Below, one piece after another: positions 1 through 6,015 of a stretch of 7,772 bases of DNA (the first letter of the stretch is position 1; every line of letters begins with the position of its first letter). Source of the stretch: Eubacteriales bacterium (GTDB taxonomy: Bacteria > Bacillota > Clostridia > Christensenellales > CAG-138); assembly GCA_030695285.1 (NCBI GenBank), contig JAUYTF010000253.1:1-7772 (forward strand), written 5' to 3'. Made by a program: the position numbers and the translations under genes. The notes under the pieces were generated by a model, which had not been told where the DNA came from, searched no databases, and saw nothing but the letters and a program-made list of their open reading frames with translations.

Positions 1-1
1 T

Positions 2-29
2 GGCTCTCCGTCAATAGTTGGGGTAGAGC
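2..29. repeat. Possible insertion-sequence end or solitary inverted repeat
   Basis: The stretch starts GGCTCTCCGTC, continues with AGTTGGGGTAG and closes with AGAGC, so GCTCT (3-7) and AGAGC (25-29) form a 5-base inverted repeat. The start resembles, from memory, terminal repeats of ISL3-type elements that begin GGCTCT. This is recollection and not a search result. If it is an element end, its orientation points rightward into the window, but I found no matching opposite end (GAGAGCC with a CCCCAACT core) further right. It could therefore be a remnant, a solo repeat, or chance. Confidence 0.2.
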
Positions 30-56
30 AGTAGACTATGAGAAATAAAGAGGGCT

Positions 57-79
57 GGGAGCGAGAGCGAACAGCTCCC
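57..79 (-). terminator. Weak hairpin downstream of the ornithine-derivative synthase gene
   Basis: GGGAGC (57-62) pairs with GCTCCC (74-79) across an 11-base loop, nine bases beyond the minus-strand stop codon. Read on the minus strand, the stem is followed by a pyrimidine-rich but interrupted tract (AGCCCTCTTTATTTCTC) and not a clean U run. It may be an inefficient intrinsic terminator for the minus-strand gene. On the plus strand only three T follow, so termination there is unlikely. Confidence 0.3.
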
Positions 80-87
80 TTTAACAA

Positions 88-1062
88 TCATGCGTCGTTC
101 TGCTGCAAGCGGGAGCGAAACGCGATGCACTCGGGGTCTAGCACGATGCCGTTGCGGATCACATAGGCCTGCTCCAGCGCAGGAGAGGGCTTGGCTGCAA
201 TAATCGCATCGATATAGGGCGAAAAACTGTTGCTGATGAGTTCGCTGACGGTGCGATATGCCATGGCTGGCGTATTATCAACAGCGTAATGCAGCACGCC
301 ATCCACCATGTAAACCGGATCGTCAAACGTCGTTGCGCGAGATGTCTCAATCTCAAGGCAAGAATCGCAGCTCACGTCGATGATCATGCTGCCGCGCTTG
401 AGCCGACTCAGGTCGGAGCGATAGATCAGGCGGTCTGAGCGGCAGGTATCCCAGCGGACACAGTTGACCAGAACATCATACTCTACCATCTTCTCGCGAA
501 AGAGCTGCTCGAGCTTTCGCGTGTACACATCAACACTTGCGCCAAGCGCGCTCAAAGTACGCAGCGCGCCGCGGGCGGTCATGCCGTTTCCAATGATCGC
601 GACGCGGCAATCATAAGGCATGCGCCCATAGTAGCTAAACGCGTGCAATACAGCGGTTTCCCCGGCAAGTTCGCGGTTGCGGTAGAAGAGATAACTGCCC
701 TTCTCCATCATGTTTTCCCAAGCGATCACGGAATGCCGCCCGGCGACTGCAGCGTCGGTGAAGCTTGTCTTTTGCACGATATGCGCCCAGCCGATCAGAA
801 TCTTCCGGGGCGCAAGCTCGTTAAGAAAACTCGCGTCCCCGAGCTTAACATCCACGATTGCATCGCAGGCAAACACCCCGTTGCGATCGGCAATGCTCAC
901 GCCTGCGTCGCGATATTCCGCATCGGAAAAACCGAGCACTTCTCCATAACCACTCTCGATCACAATCTTAGACCGGTGCTGAACAAGGGCTGCGTCTTTT
1001 GGCAGAAGTGCGCGTCGCCGCTCGTTACTCTTGTGGCTGATGAGATAGCCGATGGTTTTCAT
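88..1062 (-). CDS. ceo: N5-(carboxyethyl)ornithine synthase family oxidoreductase
   Basis: The 324-residue protein closely resembles lactococcal N5-(L-1-carboxyethyl)-L-ornithine synthase (about 313 residues) along its whole length. That enzyme reductively condenses pyruvate with the side-chain amino group of ornithine (or lysine) using NADPH, in the cytoplasm. The fold is that of alanine dehydrogenase. Visible marks are the N-terminal ERRRALLP segment (14-21), the DVKLGDA segment with the likely active-site Lys73, His94 in GWAHIVQ, the dinucleotide loop GNGMTARG (158-165), and MVDGVLHY (252-259) followed by DNTP. The residues after the second strand of the nucleotide fold are VYTRK, with basic residues and no acidic one, which fits NADPH. 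The start is set by GGAGG six bases upstream. The gene stands alone, divergent from the lipoprotein gene. The family is secure; the exact amino acid substrate is inferred, and an alanine-dehydrogenase-like or other opine-type activity is the alternative. Confidence 0.82.
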   Translation of the reverse strand: MKTIGYLISHKSNERRRALLPKDAALVQHRSKIVIESGYGEVLGFSDAEYRDAGVSIADRNGVFACDAIVDVKLGDASFLNELAPRKILIGWAHIVQKTSFTDAAVAGRHSVIAWENMMEKGSYLFYRNRELAGETAVLHAFSYYGRMPYDCRVAIIGNGMTARGALRTLSALGASVDVYTRKLEQLFREKMVEYDVLVNCVRWDTCRSDRLIYRSDLSRLKRGSMIIDVSCDSCLEIETSRATTFDDPVYMVDGVLHYAVDNTPAMAYRTVSELISNSFSPYIDAIIAAKPSPALEQAYVIRNGIVLDPECIAFRSRLQQNDA

Positions 1063-1068
1063 AATCCG

Positions 1069-1073
1069 CCTCC
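1069..1073 (-). promoter_or_regulatory. Ribosome binding site of the ornithine-derivative synthase
   Basis: On the minus strand this reads GGAGG, six bases before the ATG at 1062-1060. It is a near-perfect Shine-Dalgarno match and fixes the start. I saw no convincing -35/-10 pair for this gene in the AT-rich DNA at 1100-1170. Confidence 0.85.
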
Positions 1074-1174
1074 CGACTCACTTCACTCGGTTCGTTACCT
1101 CCGCTGATATACATAAGAGAATTCTGAGAAAATATTCGACGGTTGTTTCTTAAATATATTACAATTTCATCATA

Positions 1175-1206
1175 CCGGATTTTTACGCGCGCGTCAAATC
1201 AACCGG
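1175..1206. promoter_or_regulatory. GC-cored dyad in the divergent intergenic region, candidate operator
   Basis: The centre is a perfect 10-base palindrome ACGCGCGCGT (1185-1194). It extends to an 18-base imperfect palindrome TTTTACGCGCGCGTCAAA (1181-1198), in which eight of nine pairs match. CCGG lies on both sides (1175-1178 and 1203-1206), offset by two bases from exact symmetry. It sits in an otherwise AT-rich gap between two divergent genes, a common position for a shared repressor or activator site. There is no loop or T tract, so a DNA-binding site is more likely than an RNA terminator. No regulator gene is in view. Confidence 0.35.
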
Positions 1207-1272
1207 ATACTGCAAACTCAAGAAACAGAGCCGGAATCTATGGCATTTCACCATGGATTGTAACTTTTTTTG

Positions 1273-1292
1273 GAACAAAATTGGCTTTGTTC
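1273..1292. promoter_or_regulatory. Inverted repeat overlapping the lipoprotein promoter -35
   Basis: GAACAAA (1273-1279) and TTTGTTC (1286-1292) form a perfect 7-base inverted repeat separated by six bases. The right arm overlaps the weak -35 region of the promoter for the downstream lipoprotein, so a bound protein would affect RNA polymerase access. A 7-base repeat in a gap this size can arise by chance, so this is a candidate only. Confidence 0.3.
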
Positions 1293-1318
1293 AAATCTTC
1301 GCTTTGCTGTGATATAAT
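1290..1318 (+). promoter_or_regulatory. Extended -10 promoter for the LTD-CotH lipoprotein
   Basis: A consensus TATAAT lies at 1313-1318, preceded by TG at 1310-1311, giving the extended form TGATATAAT. Seventeen bases upstream is a poor -35, TTCAAA (1290-1295), which is typical when an extended -10 is present. The predicted start near 1325 leaves a leader of only about 20 bases before the ATG at 1346. Confidence 0.65.
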
Positions 1319-1345
1319 GGTCTCTACATGAGGTTTTGGTAAAGC

Positions 1346-4300
1346 ATGAAGTTTAAAATAACGCAAAAAATCATTCTGGCGCTGATGGTTGCGGCAATGA
1401 TGCCGCTATTTTTCGCGTGCGCCGATACCGCCGTTAGCGGAAGCGGGGTGCTTGTGGTCAACGAGGTAGTCTCCAGCAACAAGCGCTCGCTGGTCGACGA
1501 AGCCCTCGGTACACCGGACTGGATCGAGCTCTATAACGCCGGCACCGCGGCGATCGATCTTTCCGGCTACGGTATTTCAGACAATGTGCGGAATCTGCAG
1601 AAGTTCGTGGTACCGGATGGCACCATCCTGGGCGCGGGAGAGTATCTTTTGCTCTACGCAACCAATGCGCGCGATGACGTGACGAACCCGATGATCACCG
1701 ACTTTGGCCTGAGCAAGAGCGGAGATTATCTTTTTATCACCGACGCGTACTTCGGGCTGATTACGCAGATGGAGATTCCGCCTCTTTACACTGATGTATC
1801 CTACGCACGCGCCACCGACGGCACCTACGGCTACACCGGCGTGACAACGCCCGGTGCGAAAAACGCGGATGAGCTCTTTATGACGCTGGATGGCGTGTTT
1901 GCTGCTCAGAATCTCAGCGCGCTGTCTATCAGCGAAGTGATGCCTTCGGACGACGCAAGCGGCAACCGCTGGGTGGAACTCGTCAACAACAGCGACAGCG
2001 CGATCCGCCTGGAGAACTACTATCTCTCGGATGATGAAACCAAACCGCTCAAATGGCAGATTTCTTCCGGAACTGTTCCTGCGCGCGGCTATGTGTGTAT
2101 CTATCTGTCCGGGCTGGGCGACGAAGGCGAAAATGGTACGCACGCTTCATTTCGCCTCAGCAGCGAAGACACGACGGTTTTACTCACGGACCTGCAGGGG
2201 AATCTCATTGACCGCATCAGCTGGCAGGCCGGTGTGCCAAGTGGCATATCGGTGATCAAGGATGCTTCCGGTGTGACGGTGTACACAGCATACCCCACGT
2301 TTGAAGCCGTTAACAGCGAAACGAAATTCCTATCGCTTGAGATGACGGTGATGGATCAATCCGACCCGGTGCAGATCAACGAGGTGCTCAAATACAACAC
2401 GCTCTCCGCAATCGACGCGGATGGAGACCGCGGAGAATGGGTCGAGCTGAAGAATTTTTCGTCGCAGCCGGTATCGCTGCTGGGCTATTTTCTATCAGAT
2501 GACGCGGACAATCTCTATAAATTTGCGCTGCCGGATGTAACGCTGCAACCGGGTGCGTTCAAAGTGATCTTCCTCTCCGGCAAAAACCGGACAAGCGGCG
2601 AGCTGCATACAAACTTCGGGCTTTCCGACGACGAGAACGAGGTGTTCTTTACCAGCCTGAGCGGCATGCGAACGCAGAGCATGTCCCTTGCGGGCATCAC
2701 GCGGGACAACATCTCCGTTGGGCTCGATGAAAACCACAACATTCGGTATTACGCCACACCGACTCCCGGCAGCGAAAACGTGCACGGATTTGAAACAGCC
2801 GACCAGATCGGCTGTTTCGACAATACGGGGGTATTTATCAGCGAGGTGTGCGCCGTCAACGAGATTAAAAGCGGCGACAATGACTGGATAGAGCTCTTCA
2901 ACGGCTCCGGTCAGCCGGTCGATTTGACGGGATGGACGATCACGGACGGGATCAACTCACAAACGGCCTATACATTCTCTGGTGAGATCATTGGCGCAGG
3001 GGAATATCTTGTGCTGGAATGCACCAACTCACCAACGAAACAGGGTGAGGGAATCGCTCCTTTTTCCATTGCAGCAGCGGGCGAAACCATCGTGCTCAGG
3101 GACGCATCGGGTACGCTGGTCGATGCGTTTGATTCCGGCGTACTCACGCCGGAAATCACAAGCGGGAGAATTGAGAGCGACACCGCTATTTCGCGCGTCT
3201 TCTTTTACAACCCCACGCGCGGCGAGCAGAACGACACGGACATCATCACGGGCGTTTCTCCGCAACCTGCGTTTTCCAATTTGAAGCTTTATCACAGCAG
3301 CGCTTTTTTCGTGAGCATCTCCTGCGATGACCCGAACGCGGAAATCTACTATACGACGGACGGGGACGAGCCTTCGCTCGATTCTAAACGATATACCGAG
3401 CCGGTTGAAATCAAACAAAGCACACCGCTGCGCGCGGTATCTTACGTCAGCGGCAGGCGCATCAGCGAAATCACAACGGCGACGTACCTGTTTGAGGAAC
3501 CACACACGGTGCCGGTTGTTTGTGTAACAGGAAACCCGAACCGGGTGCGCGAAGTGATGCGCGTCAACGACAAGGACGAGAAAGTAGAGCGGCTCGCCTA
3601 CATCTCCTTTTACGAACCAAACGGAGCGCTTGGCGTGTCCTTTCCCGCGGGCATCAAACCCAAAGGTGCAGGAACCGTTGCGTATGCGCAAAAATCGCTG
3701 AGCATCAATCTGCGCGCGGGCTACGGACAAAGCAGCGTCACCTATCCGTTCTGGCCGGGATATGATTTCAACACGTTCTCGGCGCTCGTCGTGCGAAACG
3801 GCGGGCAGGACTGGGGAACGGCTCGGATCCGGGATTCGTTTTCCAGCGCGCTTGTCGAGGGCATGTACGTCGATAACGCTGCAACGCGCCCGGTTGTCGT
3901 ATACATCAACGGGAAGTACAACGGCTTGTATGACCTCAATGAAGAACTCAACAGCAAGTTTCTGGAAACACATTATGGCGTTGACGGAGATACGGTGGAG
4001 TTTATCCGCCGCAACAGCGCGGTCATCAAAGGCAGCAACAAGGACTTCAAGCGCGTCCGATCATATGCCGAGAGCAAAAAACTCAGCGATGATGCGGTCT
4101 TTACCGAATTTGAGCAGTGGATCGATGTTGCATACTTTACGGACTATTTCATCGCGCAGACATACATCTGCAACAGCGATATGTTCAATCAAAAGTACTG
4201 GCGTACGACCGATTACGCGGTCAAATGGCGTCCGGTGTTCTTCGATCTCGATTTCTCGTTTAAAACCGCCGCGCGGGATATCATCGGGCAGTACTTCAAC

Positions 4301-4663
4301 GTCAACGGCGTGCCGTCAGCAGACAAGACACTGACCTATTTCGAGATCTATATCGGGCTCAAGAGAAACGCGGCATGGCGGGAATATTGCGTCGAGCGGT
4401 ATGTGGAGGTCGTGATGACATACTTTAACGCGCCCCGCGCAACCGCCATGTTTGACCAGATGGTCGATGCGATGCGTCCGGAGATGGCGCGGCAGATCGC
4501 GCGCTGGGGGAAGCCTTCCTCGATGAGCGAATGGGAGAAGAATATCAGCCAGATGCGCTATTTTATCGAAGAGCGACCGGATTACGCGCTCGAAAACATG
4601 CGTAAATACTTCGGCGTTTCGCAGGAGAGGCTCGACGAGCTGATCGCAAAATACAAACAATAG
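1346..4663 (+). CDS. Surface lipoprotein with four lamin-tail domains and a CotH-type kinase domain
   Basis: The 1105-residue protein starts with a lipoprotein signal peptide: basic start, hydrophobic stretch 9-24, and Cys25 after LFFA. It should be anchored on the outer membrane face. Four LTD (lamin-tail, immunoglobulin-like) domains follow at about 34-173, 193-325, 340-478 and 495-629. Each carries a [DRE]W[IV]EL motif (58-62, 208-212, 364-368, 513-517) and then an LxGYxLSD-like strand. Residues 644-716 look like the chitobiase C-terminal CHB_HEX_C type (IYYTTDGDEPS). From about 720 to 1085 is a CotH-like domain with RNGGQDW (817-823), YINGKYNGLYDLNE (853-866), NSD (943-945) and FFDLDF (965-970). 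Bacillus CotH is an atypical kinase that phosphorylates spore-coat proteins; Asp945 and Asp967 or Asp969 are the likely catalytic acids by position. The Shine-Dalgarno is modest (TGAGG, 12 bases from ATG). The gene is monocistronic, between its own promoter and terminator. The ligands and the kinase target are unknown. Confidence 0.88.
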   Translation: MKFKITQKIILALMVAAMMPLFFACADTAVSGSGVLVVNEVVSSNKRSLVDEALGTPDWIELYNAGTAAIDLSGYGISDNVRNLQKFVVPDGTILGAGEYLLLYATNARDDVTNPMITDFGLSKSGDYLFITDAYFGLITQMEIPPLYTDVSYARATDGTYGYTGVTTPGAKNADELFMTLDGVFAAQNLSALSISEVMPSDDASGNRWVELVNNSDSAIRLENYYLSDDETKPLKWQISSGTVPARGYVCIYLSGLGDEGENGTHASFRLSSEDTTVLLTDLQGNLIDRISWQAGVPSGISVIKDASGVTVYTAYPTFEAVNSETKFLSLEMTVMDQSDPVQINEVLKYNTLSAIDADGDRGEWVELKNFSSQPVSLLGYFLSDDADNLYKFALPDVTLQPGAFKVIFLSGKNRTSGELHTNFGLSDDENEVFFTSLSGMRTQSMSLAGITRDNISVGLDENHNIRYYATPTPGSENVHGFETADQIGCFDNTGVFISEVCAVNEIKSGDNDWIELFNGSGQPVDLTGWTITDGINSQTAYTFSGEIIGAGEYLVLECTNSPTKQGEGIAPFSIAAAGETIVLRDASGTLVDAFDSGVLTPEITSGRIESDTAISRVFFYNPTRGEQNDTDIITGVSPQPAFSNLKLYHSSAFFVSISCDDPNAEIYYTTDGDEPSLDSKRYTEPVEIKQSTPLRAVSYVSGRRISEITTATYLFEEPHTVPVVCVTGNPNRVREVMRVNDKDEKVERLAYISFYEPNGALGVSFPAGIKPKGAGTVAYAQKSLSINLRAGYGQSSVTYPFWPGYDFNTFSALVVRNGGQDWGTARIRDSFSSALVEGMYVDNAATRPVVVYINGKYNGLYDLNEELNSKFLETHYGVDGDTVEFIRRNSAVIKGSNKDFKRVRSYAESKKLSDDAVFTEFEQWIDVAYFTDYFIAQTYICNSDMFNQKYWRTTDYAVKWRPVFFDLDFSFKTAARDIIGQYFNVNGVPSADKTLTYFEIYIGLKRNAAWREYCVERYVEVVMTYFNAPRATAMFDQMVDAMRPEMARQIARWGKPSSMSEWEKNISQMRYFIEERPDYALENMRKYFGVSQERLDELIAKYKQ

Positions 4664-4682
4664 GACAACAGCATGCCATATG

Positions 4683-4715
4683 GCAGCCGTGGCAGAAGTG
4701 CACGGCTGCTTTTTT
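4683..4715 (+). terminator. Intrinsic terminator after the LTD-CotH lipoprotein gene
   Basis: A perfect 9-base stem, GCAGCCGTG (4683-4691) with CACGGCTGC (4701-4709), encloses a 9-base loop and is followed directly by six T (4710-4715). It lies 19 bases after the stop codon. This is a standard rho-independent terminator that separates the lipoprotein gene from the ruv operon. Confidence 0.9.
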
Positions 4716-4817
4716 GTGTTTCTTGCACATACGCACCGGGCCACATGCCGGTAGAATAGACAGTAGAAGGCAGATATGAACGGAAGATGAAACTATGCGG
4801 CAACGAAACGGCGTTCA

Positions 4818-4846
4818 TTTACACCCGAACACGATCATGCTAGAAT
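4818..4846 (+). promoter_or_regulatory. Promoter of the ruvCAB operon
   Basis: TTTACA (4818-4823) and TAGAAT (4841-4846) are separated by exactly 17 bases, and TG at 4838-4839 makes an extended -10. The predicted transcript start, near 4853, leaves about 23 bases before the chosen ruvC ATG. In the spacer, CGAAC (4826-4830) matches one half of a Gram-positive LexA (DinR) box, but the opposite half is not recognisable, so SOS control is not supported. Confidence 0.72.
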
Positions 4847-4875
4847 AAAGAGACTATATGCAGGCAGGTAGAAGC

Positions 4876-5373
4876 ATGAGAATTCTCGGAATCGACCCCG
4901 GATATGCCATTCTTGGCTATGGCGTAGTGGACGTTTCGGGAACGAAGTTCGCGGCGGTCGACTATGGCGTGATCGAAACCAGGCCGGACGAGCGACTGCC
5001 GGAGCGGCTCAATCGGCTTTACGAGGGAACCTGTGCGCTCATTGAACAATACCAGCCCGATTTGGCCGTATTTGAGGAGCTGTTTTTCCAACGGAATACG
5101 ACGACGGCGCTCTCGGTGGGCGCAGGACGCGGCGTATCCATCCTCGCAGCGCAGCGGGCGGGCATTCCCCTATACGAATATACCCCCATGCAGATCAAGC
5201 TTGCGGTGACGGGGAACGGACATGCGGATAAGCGCGCGGTACAGAGCATGGTTAAGCTGCTGCTTTCACTCAAAAACGTGCCAAAGCCCGACGACGCAGC
5301 GGATGCGCTCGCGGCGGCTATATGCCACGGCTGCACTATTGCTCCCGCGGCGGAAGAATACCGCATTCGATAA
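4876..5373 (+). CDS. ruvC: Crossover junction endodeoxyribonuclease RuvC
   Basis: RuvC is the resolvase that nicks two opposite strands of a Holliday junction after RuvAB has moved it. The 165-residue product has the family's usual size and RNase H-like fold. The four acidic catalytic residues are visible: Asp7 in MRILGIDPG, Glu67 in FEELFF, and Asp140 and Asp143 in PDDAADA. The start at 4876 is preferred over the in-frame ATG at 4858. AGG at 4866-4868 sits seven bases ahead of it, the protein then begins exactly at the conserved first strand, and the upstream ATG would fall only about five bases from the predicted transcript start. It is the first gene of the operon, with ruvA 21 bases downstream. 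Confidence 0.96.
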   Translation: MRILGIDPGYAILGYGVVDVSGTKFAAVDYGVIETRPDERLPERLNRLYEGTCALIEQYQPDLAVFEELFFQRNTTTALSVGAGRGVSILAAQRAGIPLYEYTPMQIKLAVTGNGHADKRAVQSMVKLLLSLKNVPKPDDAADALAAAICHGCTIAPAAEEYRIR

Positions 5374-5380
5374 CGAAGAC

Positions 5381-5397
5381 GGAGGATACCATCCTTG
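5381..5397 (+). promoter_or_regulatory. Ribosome site and TTG start of ruvA
   Basis: GGAGG (5381-5385) lies nine bases before TTG at 5395-5397. No ATG or GTG sits at the right place, and translation from TTG gives MYAYISG, the expected RuvA N-terminus (usually M-I-x-[FY]-I-x-G). A rare start codon behind a strong ribosome site may tune the amount of RuvA. Confidence 0.85.
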
Positions 5398-5973
5398 TAC
5401 GCATACATCAGCGGAGTTGTTGACGAGTTGCTGACCGACCGTGCCGTGCTGGAAGCGGGCGGTGTCGGGTATGAGCTCTTTTGCAGCGCGATGACGCTCA
5501 AACGCCTCCGCGCCGGGCAAAAGGAGAGGCTCTATACCCATCTGCATCTGTCGGAAGGCGTGATGGCTCTTTACGGCTTTTATGATCCTGCGGAGAAGGA
5601 GATGTTTCGAAAGCTCTTGACGGTGACGCGCGTAGGGCCAAAGCTTGCGCTCTCCGTGCTCTCCATGCTCACGCCCAGCGACGTTGCAGGCGCTATTGTG
5701 ACCAATAACGCAGCGGCGTTTGACCGCGTAACCGGCATGGGGCGAAAGACCGCGCAGCGTGTGCTGCTGGAGCTCAAGGAGCGCGTAGAGACCAGCGAGA
5801 TGCTGGCTGGCGGCGCAAACATGGACGCGCCGGACATCCGCACCGAAGCGATTGCGGCGCTTGTTTCGCTTGGCTACGACGGCCTTGCCGCGGGGAAAGC
5901 GGTTGCCGCCGTGGAAATGGCGGACAGCGTGGAAGCGCTCATCACTGCTGCGCTGAGAAAGATGGCAAAATAA
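5395..5973 (+). CDS. ruvA: Holliday junction branch migration protein RuvA
   Basis: RuvA binds the four-way junction as a tetramer and loads the RuvB motor rings on opposite arms. The 192-residue product shows the three standard parts: an OB-fold domain (1-62, ending in ALYGF), two helix-hairpin-helix DNA-binding motifs (about 74-90, with TRVGPKLA, and 109-127, with TGMGRKTA), a flexible linker (about 132-147), and the RuvB-binding domain III (about 148-192, with EAIAALVSLGY). Translation starts at TTG. The acidic pin that separates strands at the crossover, Glu55-Asp56 in E. coli, reads Glu54-Gly55 here, so one acidic residue appears to be missing. It lies 21 bases after ruvC and 42 bases before ruvB. 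Confidence 0.96.
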   Translation: MYAYISGVVDELLTDRAVLEAGGVGYELFCSAMTLKRLRAGQKERLYTHLHLSEGVMALYGFYDPAEKEMFRKLLTVTRVGPKLALSVLSMLTPSDVAGAIVTNNAAAFDRVTGMGRKTAQRVLLELKERVETSEMLAGGANMDAPDIRTEAIAALVSLGYDGLAAGKAVAAVEMADSVEALITAALRKMAK

Positions 5974-6015
5974 AACGCGACAACGAGAAAAGATTTTTAT
6001 ACAGATAGGACAAAC

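Noticed and set aside
1..50. tRNA-like string with GGTAGAGCAGTAGACT
   Set aside because: It resembles a D-arm, but the flanking sequence does not give an acceptor stem, anticodon arm or TTC-type T-arm.
1171..1254. CRISPR-like array with 28-base period
   Set aside because: Only CCGGA (5 bases) repeats; there is no conserved repeat of 20 or more bases and no adjacent cas gene.
3029..3973. 314-codon open frame on the minus strand
   Set aside because: It lies wholly inside the LTD-CotH lipoprotein gene, is rich in Arg and Val as antisense frames of GC-rich genes are, and shows no domain motif.
4752..4757. Second TAGAAT as an additional promoter
   Set aside because: The nearest -35-like TTGCAC (4723-4728) is 23 bases away, too far, and there is no TG extension.
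4787..4843. Eighteen-codon frame between the terminator and the ruv promoter
   Set aside because: The ribosome site is weak, no promoter with both elements lies upstream, and the stop overlaps the ruv -10. It is too short to judge.
4858..4875. Upstream ATG as the ruvC start
   Set aside because: It would add six residues not found in the family, lacks a ribosome site, and lies almost at the predicted transcript start. The ATG at 4876 has AGG at suitable spacing.
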